From positions 59,989-123,988 of the forward strand of contig JAEZCO010000024.1 of NCBI GenBank assembly GCA_023433505.1: a DNA stretch of 64,000 bases, given 5' to 3'. Positions 17,025 through 25,514 of this stretch are shown here, piece after piece; the first letter of the stretch is position 1, and every line of letters starts with the position of its first letter. The notes below the pieces were generated by a model. That model saw only the letters and a program-made list of their open reading frames with translations, ran no database searches and was not told the origin of the DNA. The translations under genes and the position numbers were made by a program. Source of the stretch: Bacillota bacterium (GTDB lineage: Bacteria; Bacillota; Clostridia; Acetivibrionales; DTU013).

Positions 17025-17972
17025 ATTGCATTCGGCAGCCAGCGGGCCTGCCAGTTCCCTGAGGAAGAAAAGTTTTCCCGGCAGGGTTGGCATAAAGCTT
17101 GAAGGTACCCAAATGTCAGGCCCATATCGCAGTGTAACCCAGAGTGACATTCCCTGCCACTGCATTCCTCTGCCCAGTGCACCGTCACACCCTCCGATGA
17201 TTCTGTCCGACTGAAGGAAAAGTCCCGGCCCGACCGTATTGGCACGGCAAGGTACCAGGGTAGTCCGGCTTTTGAAGCTGGTGACGGCGTTTTGCTCCAC
17301 TGTCAGCGGGTGGAGCTTCGCCCCCAGGCGATGTGTTTGTTTCCTCCACTCTCCTTCGGAAGCAAATTCGGCGGCAAAATGAGGCTCCCAGAAGGCGATA
17401 TGGAAAACCCTGCCGATGCCGAAGACAGTAATCAGTCTGGCATTTTCCGCCTTTAGGCTTGCAATTTTCTCCGGATAGGCAGGCAGATTTCCCCTGGTGG
17501 CATAGTTTCTTTGTCCCTCAGGCACCGTCAGTCCTCCCAACGGGCCGTAAAAGGCCTGCTCCATGGCATTTTGGAATGAGCCAGGATTGCCGGGCTCCAG
17601 TGTATTGCCTTCGGCGTCACTCCATTCATCCATGTTGAAGCCGTATACGTGAGAACAGCCCACGTCCCACTGTCGGAGGAAATAAACCGCCCACCGGTAC
17701 ATTCCCATGGGGCCTACCGGCAGGATCATTGCCAGCTTTTCTCCTGCATCCCGGCTCTTCTTGATTTCCAGAGCTATTTCATGCCCCAGCATCATATTGA
17801 AATCATTGATATTTTCACAGGAGACCGGTGAAAAATCCCTGTGCCAGAATGCCTGCGCCTCCAAAACCGTATCGGCCTCATTGGAGCAGCAGCGGTCAAT
17901 TTTGTGAAGATCCCAGCCTGCGGGAAAGAAGTTTTCCAGGTAAGACCCTTTTAAAGTATCGAGCAAATCCAT
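17022..17972 (-). CDS. Glucosamine-6-phosphate deaminase/isomerase-like protein (NagB family)
   Basis: 316 residues of the NagB/RpiA/SugarP-isomerase fold: MILPVGPMGMYRWAVYFL (about 82-99), the family-typical NMDEWSD (about 114-120) and GIGRVFHIAFWEP (about 191-203). NagB converts glucosamine-6-phosphate to fructose-6-phosphate and ammonia. The protein is longer and more diverged than NagB proper, so the exact substrate is open. It follows a PIG-L deacetylase gene by 34 bases, and an amino-sugar route of deacetylation then deamination is a reasonable reading. The stop codon lies inside a dispersed repeat. Confidence 0.75.
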   Translation of the reverse strand: MDLLDTLKGSYLENFFPAGWDLHKIDRCCSNEADTVLEAQAFWHRDFSPVSCENINDFNMMLGHEIALEIKKSRDAGEKLAMILPVGPMGMYRWAVYFLRQWDVGCSHVYGFNMDEWSDAEGNTLEPGNPGSFQNAMEQAFYGPLGGLTVPEGQRNYATRGNLPAYPEKIASLKAENARLITVFGIGRVFHIAFWEPHFAAEFASEGEWRKQTHRLGAKLHPLTVEQNAVTSFKSRTTLVPCRANTVGPGLFLQSDRIIGGCDGALGRGMQWQGMSLWVTLRYGPDIWVPSSFMPTLPGKLFFLRELAGPLAAECN

Positions 17973-18006
17973 TTTCTCACTCTCCTATTCTGCTAAGTAC
18001 TCCTGA

Positions 18007-18714
18007 CTATGGCAGCAATCTTTTTGTACCCAGCCTGGGCCAGACGGCACATACCTTGAAGCCCTCCGCATAAGCGGCTCCGCATTGAAGTCCCCGGAAT
18101 TTTGACACGGTCCTGACGAAATCCGGGAAATCGATGTCGTCATGGTCCTTCATCCAGCCCACCTGGCTCTGATGGCATTCAACCGCCAGAAGCTTCCGCC
18201 GGATGGTTTCAGATATGTCCACATAATCCGCCGGCAGAAAATTGACGCCTGCCAGGGTATCCATGTAATATATCGGAACAATCCCCGGAAAGGCAGGCCG
18301 GTTGGTATGAAGCTGGGGGACGCTGGAGGAGAAACCGGCGTCAAATACAAGCCTTCCCACTTCCAGGTGGTCCCTCATATAGTCGTCCGGACTATGGGTG
18401 ATGATAAGATCGGGCTTCACATAGCGAATAACATCAATCACCTTGTGAACTGTCTCTTCCTCTTTGGAGTCCACTTTAAGGTCAGGTACGTCAAGACTGA
18501 TAACTTCAGCCGCACCAAGTACCTTGCCGGCATTCTCCGCCTCTTTGGCCCGGATTTCCCTCAACTCATCCGGCAGGATCACCGCATGCCCCATGTTTCC
18601 GTTGGCAACATGGCACATGACCACCTGATGTCCCAGTTCCGCATATTTCGCCAGTGTTCCTCCGCATCCTATTTCAAGATCGTCAGGATGGCAGCCTATT
18701 GCCAGTATGTTCAT
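18007..18714 (-). CDS. PIG-L family N-acetylsugar deacetylase (LmbE-like)
   Basis: 235 residues. The zinc site is visible as CHPDDLEIGCGG (about 8-19, H-P-D-D) plus HSPDDYMRDHLEVGRLV (about 110-126), whose second histidine is the third ligand. PIG-L enzymes remove acetyl groups from N-acetylglucosamine-type substrates. The start (18714) overlaps the stop of the broken upstream gene as ATGA, a mark of a former operon with it. The NagB-like gene follows. Confidence 0.9.
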   Translation of the reverse strand: MNILAIGCHPDDLEIGCGGTLAKYAELGHQVVMCHVANGNMGHAVILPDELREIRAKEAENAGKVLGAAEVISLDVPDLKVDSKEEETVHKVIDVIRYVKPDLIITHSPDDYMRDHLEVGRLVFDAGFSSSVPQLHTNRPAFPGIVPIYYMDTLAGVNFLPADYVDISETIRRKLLAVECHQSQVGWMKDHDDIDFPDFVRTVSKFRGLQCGAAYAEGFKVCAVWPRLGTKRLLP

Positions 18715-18940
18715 GAATTGATCCCGCCCTTCTTTTCCAGCGCTGTCGCAATTTCCTGTCCTACCAGCCTCAGGAGGCTACTCCTTCTTCAAGTAGTGCA
18801 ATCACAGGCTCTTTTCCCTGCTTCAGGCAGTCCAGAAAATACTTGATTTCATTGTAATATCCGCCCAGACCGGAAATATTCCCACCCAACGCTTCATTTA
18901 CAGTGGCGAAGCTGTCATAGCCGGCTAATTCCATTCTATT
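18711..18940 (-). pseudogene. Gfo/Idh/MocA oxidoreductase, C-terminal remnant with frameshift
   Basis: On minus, the frame at about 18935-18780 reads ...GGYYNEIKYFLDCLKQGKEP.., the usual C-terminal motif of Gfo/Idh/MocA dehydrogenases. It hits a stop after GVAS. The next frame continues SLLRLVGQEIATALEKKGG and ends TGA at 18711, overlapping the PIG-L start. One base is therefore missing, and the N-terminal three quarters of the gene, with the nucleotide-binding domain, are gone. The 109-codon open frame running through this spot is not a real gene. The remnant was probably the first gene of the amino-sugar operon. Confidence 0.7.
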
Positions 18941-19058
18941 GGAAAACCTCCGCCGAATCTTTAGCAGAAAAATCAAATTATTTAACACTTTTATCAAAGT
19001 ATAAAATGATATAATAGGAGGATAGGTCTTATTTTGAACAGGGCTAAAGGAGACAGCC

Positions 19059-19952
19059 ATGGAATTCGTACACCTGCATTTGAAAGAGGAATTCAGCATA
19101 GACGCACTGGTCTCCCTGCACTATTTCGAGTTCGCAAGGGATTTTGTCTCTGAAGGTGAAAGACATCCCTTCTGGGAGCTTCTTTATGTGGACAAGGGTG
19201 AGGCGGAAGTTGCCGCCGATGAAAACGGCTATGTACTGAAGCAGGGTGACCTGATATTTCACAAGCCGGACGAGTTCCACAGTGTCTGGGCCAATCAGAA
19301 AATCGCGCCGAATATTGTTGTGGTGTCCTTCTCCTGCCACTCAAAAGCGATGGAGTTTTTTGAGAATAAGATATTTACAGCCGGCGACGGTGAGAGGAAT
19401 ATTCTGGGGAGTATCGTAAAAGAAGGCACGCAGGCCTTCCTTCCTCCATTTGACAAGCCCTTGAAAAATACCCTGTTGCGCAGAAGCGGAGATGCTTTCG
19501 GCTGTGAGCAAATGCTGAAGATACACCTTCAAACCTTGTTGATTCAACTGGTACGGAAAAACAGGCAGCTGGAAAAGGCGGAAAGGCTTTCCTCAACAGC
19601 CAGGGAACGCGCAGAGGAGGATGTTGTCCAGCGGCTGGAAAAATACCTCGTGGAGAACATAGTATATAACCTCAGCCTGGAGGATATCTGCAGCTATATG
19701 AATATGAGCAGGACCCATTTGGTAACTCTGTTTAAAAAGAAGAAGGGCACCGGCGTCATCGAATTTTTTAAGGATATGAAAATAGAGCAGGCAAAGACTT
19801 TCCTCCGTGAAGGAAGGCATAATATCACTGAAATTGCCGAATTGCTGAGATACAACAGTATACACAGCTTCTCCCGGCATTTCAGCAGGGTCACGGGCAT
19901 GTCTCCCATTGAATATGCAAAATCAATAAAGGCCAGATTATATGAACAATAA
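19059..19952 (+). CDS. AraC-family transcriptional regulator with cupin sensor domain
   Basis: 297 residues. Residues 1-150 hold a cupin-like sensor domain (ERHPFWELLYVDKGEAEV, GDLIFHKPDEFHSV). The C-terminal 100 residues hold the two HTH motifs of AraC (LSLEDICSYMNMSRTHLVTLF and ITEIAELLRYNSIHSFSRHF). It is divergent from the amino-sugar remnant and probably sensed a sugar for that operon. The upstream sequence has a TATAAT at 19010-19015 and AAAGGAG before the start. The deletion of its neighbour ends about 120 bases upstream. Confidence 0.92.
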   Translation: MEFVHLHLKEEFSIDALVSLHYFEFARDFVSEGERHPFWELLYVDKGEAEVAADENGYVLKQGDLIFHKPDEFHSVWANQKIAPNIVVVSFSCHSKAMEFFENKIFTAGDGERNILGSIVKEGTQAFLPPFDKPLKNTLLRRSGDAFGCEQMLKIHLQTLLIQLVRKNRQLEKAERLSSTARERAEEDVVQRLEKYLVENIVYNLSLEDICSYMNMSRTHLVTLFKKKKGTGVIEFFKDMKIEQAKTFLREGRHNITEIAELLRYNSIHSFSRHFSRVTGMSPIEYAKSIKARLYEQ

Positions 19953-20015
19953 AAGAGTGCTTCTTTTTAATGCAAGCTTTATCAATTTCCTTTTACCCTT
20001 CAGTCGGTTTTCAGA

Positions 20016-20234
20016 TTATTTCCGTGCATACTCTTCTGCGACCCTCATGGCGATTTTCTCCCATTCCCACAGCTTCCAGGGCTGGTATTTCACCGTTGAA
20101 ATATCCTTCATGATCAGCTCCACATGGCATTTGCCCTCGGTCTTATCCATGAAGTCCCTCAATTCGGCTTCAGCCGCTTCCGGGGACCCGGTGTGTGTCT
20201 TCGAAAAGGCTAACTGAAGCCTGCCGGCTTCTTG
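20016..20234 (-). pseudogene. C-terminal fragment of an unidentified protein
   Basis: On minus, 73 codons are open after a stop at 20235-20237 and have protein-like composition (QLAFSKTHTGSPEAAEAELR and later VELIMKDISTVKYQPWKLWE), ending TAA at 20016. There is no credible start or ribosome binding site at the upstream end, so it looks like the tail of a lost gene. I do not recognise the family with confidence. A plus-strand 91-codon frame over the same bases is its shadow. Confidence 0.4.
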
Positions 20235-20407
20235 TTAGGACCAATCTGTCCATCCGGGAAATTTCAGAAAATATCGGATACTGCAACCAATTTTATTTTT
20301 CAAAAGTATTTAAGCGGTATTTTCATAAAACGCCCCTGGAATACCGCTGCACCCGGCTTGCCCCATAACTCACCCTTACTGCTCAAGTGCCAAAACCCTC
20401 TGGCAGT

Positions 20408-20433
20408 AAAAAAGCCGGTGTTATCCGGCCTTT
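20408..20433 (-). terminator. Terminator downstream of the iclR-eda-kdgK operon
   Basis: On minus: GCCGG, a six-base loop, then CCGGC followed by TTTTTT. It is 229 bases after the kdgK stop. The gap 20235-20661 otherwise holds a GC-rich repeat (20541-20575), a tgtcatcccgag stretch and a small ggcgatc palindrome, with no gene. Confidence 0.7.
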
Positions 20434-20540
20434 CAGCAAAATGCAACTGGTCCTCTGTCATCTTTTAAATTTTAACAAGCATTTTTCCACTGTCATCCCG
20501 AGCATGATGCAGCGGCGATCATTGATCGCCATCCAAGTCC

Positions 20541-20575
20541 TTCCGGGGCGGGCGACCACTGGCCGCCCCCACAAT
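20541..20575. repeat. GC-rich hairpin repeat, family B copy 2 (diverged)
   Basis: ccttccggggcgggcgacca followed by ctggccgcccccacaa forms a GC-rich hairpin. Its gccgcccc(c/t)aca end resembles those at 16867-16943 and 36747-36775. Confidence 0.4.
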
Positions 20576-20661
20576 AGATTACTTTTTATGCCAATGGCAA
20601 CATTTAGATGTGGCATAACATCAGGAGCTGTTCCCCATTGCTTTTACTCTGCAGTATAGTA

Positions 20662-21684
20662 TTACCTTACAACTCTTCCTGACCCGTCTCCGCTCATCAA
20701 AGCCTTCACTTCACTCAGGGTTGCATGGTTGAAGTCTCCTTCAATGGAATGCTTGAGGCAGGATGCGGCTGTGGCGAATTCGATTGCATCCTTTGAACCG
20801 TAACCGCTGACAAGGGCATAGATCAAACCTCCGCCAAAGGAGTCTCCGCCGCCTACGCGGTCAACGATATGAATCGGGTAGCTTTTGGAGAAGAAGTATT
20901 CCGACCCGTCATACAGCATGGCCGCCCAATTGTTGTCCGAGGCCGAAATGCTGCCTCTAAGGGTGATAGCTACTTTTTTGAAATCGAATTTCTTTTTCAG
21001 GTCCTCCGCCACCTTCTTATAACCTTCGTGACTCAGCTTTCCGCCGGATATATCCGAGTCCGCGGCTTTTATGCCAAATACCTTTTCCGCATCCTCTTCA
21101 TTGGCTATACAAACATCCACGTACTGCATTAAGCTGCCCATTACCTTGCCAGCCTTCTCCGAAGTCCAGAGGTTTTTTCTGAAGTTAAGGTCACAGCTTA
21201 TGGTCAAGCCCATTTCTTTGGCCGCTCTGCATGCTTCCTCGGTTACTTCGGCAACATTATCCCCTAAAGCGGGTGTGATGCCGGTAAAGTGGAACCATTC
21301 CGCGCCCTTGAAGATTTCCTTCCAATCGAAATCCCCTGTTTTAGCTTCCGAAATGGAGGAATGCTTCCTGTCGTATACTACCTTCGAGGCTCTTTGAGAA
21401 GCCCCTTTTTCCAGATAATATATTCCCAGCCTCTCTCCGCCCGTTACGATATATCCGGTATTTACGCCGTATTTTCTTAATTCGTTCACTGCCGACTGCC
21501 CTATGGGATTGTCGGGAACTTTTGTAACATAAGCCGTATCCAGTCCGTAGTTCGCCAGCGATACACTGACATTCGCCTCGCCTCCGCCGTATACCACCTC
21601 AAAGGAATTCGCCTGGGTAAACCTCAAATACCCCGGAGGCGACAGCCTTAACATGATCTCTCCAAAGCACACGATTTTAGACAT
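20662..21684 (-). CDS. kdgK: 2-dehydro-3-deoxygluconokinase (PfkB family)
   Basis: 340 residues. It starts IVCFGEIMLRLSPPGYLRF, the usual KdgK opening, has the sugar-binding GGGEANVSVSLANYG (about 33-47), and ends with the PfkB ATP/anion-hole motif DRVGGGDSFGGGLIYAL (about 276-292). It phosphorylates KDG to KDPG in hexuronate/pectin breakdown. It follows the aldolase gene by 2 bases, so kinase and aldolase are made together. Confidence 0.93.
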   Translation of the reverse strand: MSKIVCFGEIMLRLSPPGYLRFTQANSFEVVYGGGEANVSVSLANYGLDTAYVTKVPDNPIGQSAVNELRKYGVNTGYIVTGGERLGIYYLEKGASQRASKVVYDRKHSSISEAKTGDFDWKEIFKGAEWFHFTGITPALGDNVAEVTEEACRAAKEMGLTISCDLNFRKNLWTSEKAGKVMGSLMQYVDVCIANEEDAEKVFGIKAADSDISGGKLSHEGYKKVAEDLKKKFDFKKVAITLRGSISASDNNWAAMLYDGSEYFFSKSYPIHIVDRVGGGDSFGGGLIYALVSGYGSKDAIEFATAASCLKHSIEGDFNHATLSEVKALMSGDGSGRVVR

Positions 21685-21686
21685 TC

Positions 21687-22340
21687 CTATAGCCCCCTTG
21701 CCTGCCGGACCTTATCGACAAATTGCCTGCCGATATTGGTAATTGACTGGTAATCGCCTTTCTTTGCCCCTGCAGTCAGATTACCGCCAACTCCCACGGC
21801 AACTGCGCCCGCCTTTATCCATTCATTCACATTTTCCAGGCTTACACCGCCGGTAGGCATCAGAGGCGCCTGGGGAATGGGGCCTTTTACCGCTTTGATA
21901 ATGGCGGGTCCGAATAATTCGCCCGGGAATATTTTTACAATGTCCGCTCCGGCTTCCATACACTCCACCACTTCCTTAATGGTCATGGCGCCCGGCATGC
22001 ATGCAACCTGATACCTGTTACACAGTTTAACCGTTTCCACATTCAGACATGGACTGACGACATACTGTGCGCCTGCTAATATGGCGGCACGGGCAGTTTC
22101 AGGGTCAAGTACTGTTCCTGCGCCTACGAGGATTTCACCTTTGTTGTATACCTCCGCCAGCTTTTTGATGACATCGGCGGCGCCGGGAACCGTGAAGGTT
22201 ATCTCCAGCGCGGCGATGTCTGCCGCTGCGCAGGCGTCGGCTATTTTTACAGCCTGCTCCGCATTTTCAGCCCTTACGACTGCTACCACGCCGCAGTCAC
22301 TGATTTTCTTCAATACCATTTTTTTGTCCATAGCAATCAC
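21687..22340 (-). CDS. eda: KDPG/KHG aldolase
   Basis: 217 residues of class I aldolase. The visible motifs are CGVVAVVRAENAEQA, ALEITFTVPGA with the catalytic Glu (about 48), GAGTVLDPETARAAILAGAQ and the Schiff-base Lys in DIVKIFPGELFGPA (about 135). It splits KDPG to pyruvate and glyceraldehyde-3-phosphate. It sits between the IclR regulator and kdgK in one operon. Confidence 0.95.
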   Translation of the reverse strand: MIAMDKKMVLKKISDCGVVAVVRAENAEQAVKIADACAAADIAALEITFTVPGAADVIKKLAEVYNKGEILVGAGTVLDPETARAAILAGAQYVVSPCLNVETVKLCNRYQVACMPGAMTIKEVVECMEAGADIVKIFPGELFGPAIIKAVKGPIPQAPLMPTGGVSLENVNEWIKAGAVAVGVGGNLTAGAKKGDYQSITNIGRQFVDKVRQARGL

Positions 22341-22359
22341 TCCATCCTTTGTTTTAAAT

Positions 22360-23118
22360 TTACATAAACCCTATCCTTTTAGAAATGTTCAACGCAATGT
22401 CCTTTACCATTTTTCCGGTTTCCTGGTCACGGTCCGGAGTGACGGCATTTGCCGGCCCGGATACACTGACGGCAGCGATAACCTTACCCCGGTAATCAAA
22501 GACGGGAGCGGCAATACATCTGACTCCAGACTCATGTTCTTCATTATCTAGCGCCCAGCCATTTTTTCTTGCCTCTGTCACCTGTAAAAGCAGTTGTTCT
22601 TTATCCATGATGGTATTGTCGGTCAGCTTCTTGAAGCTGCAGCTGTCAACGACCTCTTGCAGCTTCGATTCATCCAGCCCGGAAAGCAGACATTTTCCCA
22701 ATCCGGAACAATAAACCGGTATCCTCCTGCCGATTTGAGAATAGAGCCTGATACTCGTCATAACGTCAACCTTGTCTATGTAAACTGCTTCATTTCCCTC
22801 CAATATAGCCAAATGCGTGGTCTGGTTCAGCCTGGAAGTGAGCTCCCACAAATAAGGCCTGGCTTCTGTTTTCAGCTCTATGCTGTTTAAATAGACACTG
22901 CTGATTTCTATCAGCTTCAGTCCCAGTTTATATGCGCCCTTGCCTGATTTCTCTATATAACCTCTTTCAGCCATGGCCGATAAAATCCTGTGAACCGTGC
23001 TTTTGTGCAAGCCGATGCGGTTACCGATTTCGGTTACACCCAGACCGTCCTTCTCCAGAGAAAGCAGTTCTAAAATATCAAATGCCCTGTCAATAACCTG
23101 AACGCCTTTGTCGGACAT
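22360..23118 (-). CDS. kdgR: IclR-family regulator, KdgR-like
   Basis: 252 residues with an N-terminal winged helix (GVTEIGNRIGLHKSTVHRIL, about 24-43) and the C-terminal effector domain of IclR proteins (VYCSGLGKCLLSGL, EHESGVRCIAAPVFDYRG, AAVSVSGP). It is first in the operon with eda and kdgK, and overlapping KdgR-like palindromes lie 12-36 bases upstream of its start. The likely role is a KDG-responsive repressor of its own operon. Confidence 0.88.
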   Translation of the reverse strand: MSDKGVQVIDRAFDILELLSLEKDGLGVTEIGNRIGLHKSTVHRILSAMAERGYIEKSGKGAYKLGLKLIEISSVYLNSIELKTEARPYLWELTSRLNQTTHLAILEGNEAVYIDKVDVMTSIRLYSQIGRRIPVYCSGLGKCLLSGLDESKLQEVVDSCSFKKLTDNTIMDKEQLLLQVTEARKNGWALDNEEHESGVRCIAAPVFDYRGKVIAAVSVSGPANAVTPDRDQETGKMVKDIALNISKRIGFM

Positions 23119-23129
23119 AGCCTCTCCTG

Positions 23130-23154
23130 TTTCACGATGTGAAATGTTGTTTCA
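23130..23154. promoter_or_regulatory. Two overlapping KdgR/IclR-type operator palindromes
   Basis: tttcacgatgtgaaa (23130-23144) and tgaaatgttgtttca (23140-23154) overlap by five bases. Both fit the TGAAAC-N-TTTCA pattern of KdgR boxes. They lie between the kdgR start and a TTGAAA (minus, 23173-23178) that could be a -35, so binding would block transcription. The rest of 23155-23446 is AT-rich with no gene; it must hold the promoters of kdgR and lrp. Confidence 0.65.
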
Positions 23155-23446
23155 TATAATAATATTACTACATTTCAAGAGAAGATTCAATAGGCACAAA
23201 TGTATTTGAGAGGCATCGACAGATTGCCGTGACACCCGCTACAAGAATTGCTCCAATGATTCAGAACCCCATGGGTGGCACTTTCTAAATTTTTAGTATT
23301 TGTCTATGCACGGCTATGTTTACTTTAATTTAAATAATAAAATATGTAAATTTCTTTAAATTATAATCTTTTTCTTGAAATCATTTACTTAATTTAAATT
23401 TCTATATAAAATTACATTAAATCAAAAATAAAATGAGGTGTTTGTT

Positions 23447-23887
23447 TTGGATGCCACTGATTTGAAAATTATTGATGTCTTAAAGGAAAACGGCAGGGCC
23501 ACCGCTTCTGAGATAAGCAGAAAAGTAAATCTTTCAATTCCTGCGGTTGCGGAAAGAATAAGAAAAATGGAGGAAGCGGAGATTATTGAAAAATATACAA
23601 TCAAAGTCAATCGGGAAAAACTCAGCTACAAGCTTCTGGCCTTCATTTTTGTCAATATTGATAAAACCGAAAATGTGGAGACTTTCAGAAAGACCATTGT
23701 CCAGTACAATTCCGTATTGGAATGCCATCATGTCGCCGGTGAATATGACTACTTGATAAAAGTGCTGGTAGAAGATACAAAGGCTTTAGAATACTTCTTA
23801 TCCGACACATTAAAGAAAATTACAGGCGTTCTTAAATCCAATACCATCATTTCACTTTCTTCTCTGAAGGAAAATATCAATCTCTAA
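23447..23887 (+). CDS. Lrp/AsnC family transcriptional regulator
   Basis: About 146 residues with an N-terminal HTH (ASEISRKVNLSIPAVAERIRKM) and a C-terminal RAM ligand domain (HHVAGEYDYLIKVLVEDTKA). A TTG at 23447 with AGGTG six bases before it gives the family-typical start MDATDLKIIDVLKENGR. It lies 12 bases upstream of a LysE-type exporter, so it probably controls that gene in response to an amino acid. Confidence 0.92.
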   Translation: MDATDLKIIDVLKENGRATASEISRKVNLSIPAVAERIRKMEEAEIIEKYTIKVNREKLSYKLLAFIFVNIDKTENVETFRKTIVQYNSVLECHHVAGEYDYLIKVLVEDTKALEYFLSDTLKKITGVLKSNTIISLSSLKENINL

Positions 23888-23899
23888 GGAGGATATAAG

Positions 23900-24508
23900 A
23901 TGATCTTTAAAGGTCTTAAATTTGGCATGCTCTTGCAATTTGCCGTAGGCCCTGTCTGCATTTTTATATTCCAAACGGCGTCATTACAAGGGTTCTACCC
24001 GGCAGTGACCGGCGTATTGGGAGTTACATTAATTGATGGACTTTATATCCTTGCAGCCCTGCTTGGTATTGCGTCCGTCATTGAAAGAAAAGAGGTTAGA
24101 TCTGCTTTAAAACTATCCGGGGCCGCCATCTTGCTCATTTTTGGACTTAGTACGGTTTTAGGCCAGTTTAATATCCGCTTTTTACCTAGCTTAAGCATAC
24201 AAAATACTCCCAATGCAACCGGCGTATTTATCCGTTCGCTCCTCCTCACCGCTTCAAACCCATTGACCATCATCTTCTGGGCCGGTTTATTTTCAGCAAA
24301 AATCGCTGAACAAAATATGAAACGAAAAGATCTATACAATTTCGGCTTTGGAGCGTTACTTTCAACCTTCTTTTTTTTAACGCTGATTTCTTTCGCAGGA
24401 AGTTTTACCGGAACCTTCTTCCCGCCTGATTTGATACAAATCTTGAACATCCTTGTCGGATTATTATTGATCTATTTCAGCATTCGTATGTTCCTCAAAA
24501 AAACATGA
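23900..24508 (+). CDS. LysE family amino acid exporter
   Basis: 202 residues with six hydrophobic spans. Family features are the N-terminal FAVGPVCIFIFQTAS (about 15-29) and ASNPLTIIFWAGLFSA (about 115-130). LysE/RhtB proteins export amino acids by proton exchange. The pairing with an Lrp-type regulator supports this; the amino acid is unknown. It is convergent with truA. Confidence 0.9.
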   Translation: MIFKGLKFGMLLQFAVGPVCIFIFQTASLQGFYPAVTGVLGVTLIDGLYILAALLGIASVIERKEVRSALKLSGAAILLIFGLSTVLGQFNIRFLPSLSIQNTPNATGVFIRSLLLTASNPLTIIFWAGLFSAKIAEQNMKRKDLYNFGFGALLSTFFFLTLISFAGSFTGTFFPPDLIQILNILVGLLLIYFSIRMFLKKT

Positions 24509-24554
24509 TACTGTCCGGGGACATCACCGAATTCAAGCCCTGCAGGCGATGGAA

Positions 24555-25325
24555 TCAATAATAGACTTCCAATAGATAAAGACCGTGGGCAGGCGCCGTT
24601 TTACCCGCTTTTTTCCTGTCTCCTGCTTCTATGATCCCCGGTACGTCTTCCGGCTTGATTTTACCGGCTCCAACCTGGACCAATGTTCCGGCAATGATTC
24701 TCACCATATTGTAAAGAAAGCCGTCGCCGGCGATTTCCATGGATAACATTGCACCTGGCTGTTGCAGCCTGCTCCCTTCCCATTGACCGGCCAACTGCCG
24801 AACCGAAATATCGTTTATGGTCCTGACTGTAGTTTTGACACTGCTGCCGGTCGCCATGAAAGCCCTGAAATCATGGGTGCCCAGGAAGTACTTCGCACCC
24901 TCCTCCATGGCAGCCCGATCCAGAGGATACAAGACGTGAAACGCCCTATGCCTTTCCAAGGCAGAGGGAAACGCCGAATTATAAAATAAGTACCTATAGC
25001 TCTTCCCTGTGGACGAAAATCTTGAATGAAAGTCTTCTCCAACTTCCTCAGAACTCCTGATGACAATATCCTTGGGCAGCATGCTATTTAAGGCAAATGC
25101 AAATTTATCCGCAGGAATCCGCGAAGCCGTAAAAAAGTTAGCGACTTGTCCAAAAGCATGCACACCCGTATCCGTCCTGCTTGCGCCCGAAAGGCTGACC
25201 GCTTCCCCCGTCAGCTTTTTTAGTCCGGAAGTAATGACATCCTGGACCGCAACCGCATTAATCTGGCTTTGCCATCCGTGATATCCCGTCCCGTCATATT
25301 CGATTGTCAGCTTTATATTCCGCAT
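24555..25325 (-). CDS. truA: tRNA pseudouridine(38-40) synthase
   Basis: 256 residues from the ATG at 25325, which has GGAG eight bases upstream; an open frame reaches 25349. Motifs: LTIEYDGTGYHGWQSQ, the catalytic GASRTDTGVHAFGQ (Asp in RTDTGVHA) and FLYNMVRIIAGTLVQVG. It makes pseudouridine in the tRNA anticodon stem. In Firmicutes truA normally lies between ecfT and rplM; here a hexokinase separates it from ecfT, and rplM is 14 kb away. Confidence 0.96.
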   Translation of the reverse strand: MRNIKLTIEYDGTGYHGWQSQINAVAVQDVITSGLKKLTGEAVSLSGASRTDTGVHAFGQVANFFTASRIPADKFAFALNSMLPKDIVIRSSEEVGEDFHSRFSSTGKSYRYLFYNSAFPSALERHRAFHVLYPLDRAAMEEGAKYFLGTHDFRAFMATGSSVKTTVRTINDISVRQLAGQWEGSRLQQPGAMLSMEIAGDGFLYNMVRIIAGTLVQVGAGKIKPEDVPGIIEAGDRKKAGKTAPAHGLYLLEVYY

Positions 25326-25427
25326 GGAAATATCTCCAAAAGCAGACAAGGGGACAGGTTTACTGTCCCACTTATCCTATCTTCACACTGTGTGTTATCT
25401 TTCTCTCATTTAAGACTTAGTAAACTA

Positions 25428-25456
25428 TAGCTTCCGATAATCTTTTTCGGAAGCTA
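25428..25456 (-). terminator. Perfect inverted repeat after hexokinase gene, possible terminator
   Basis: tagcttccga/tcggaagcta is a 10-base perfect stem with a 9-base loop, about 60 bases past the hexokinase stop. The T-run on minus is weak (tatagttta), so termination is uncertain. Confidence 0.4.
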
Positions 25457-25514
25457 CGCCAGCCAAGCTCCATTTCCCCCGGAAAAGAACCGGAATTACT
25501 ATTTCACACGTCCC

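Noticed and set aside
18640..18660. atatttcgccagtgttcc as a further family A repeat
   Set aside because: It lies within the conserved coding sequence of the PIG-L deacetylase (GGTLAKYAE) and has no matching arm; chance similarity.
18770..19099. 109-codon minus frame as an intact small gene
   Set aside because: Only its last part matches Gfo/Idh/MocA proteins; the first part is AT-rich promoter sequence of the AraC gene. Kept as a pseudogene instead.
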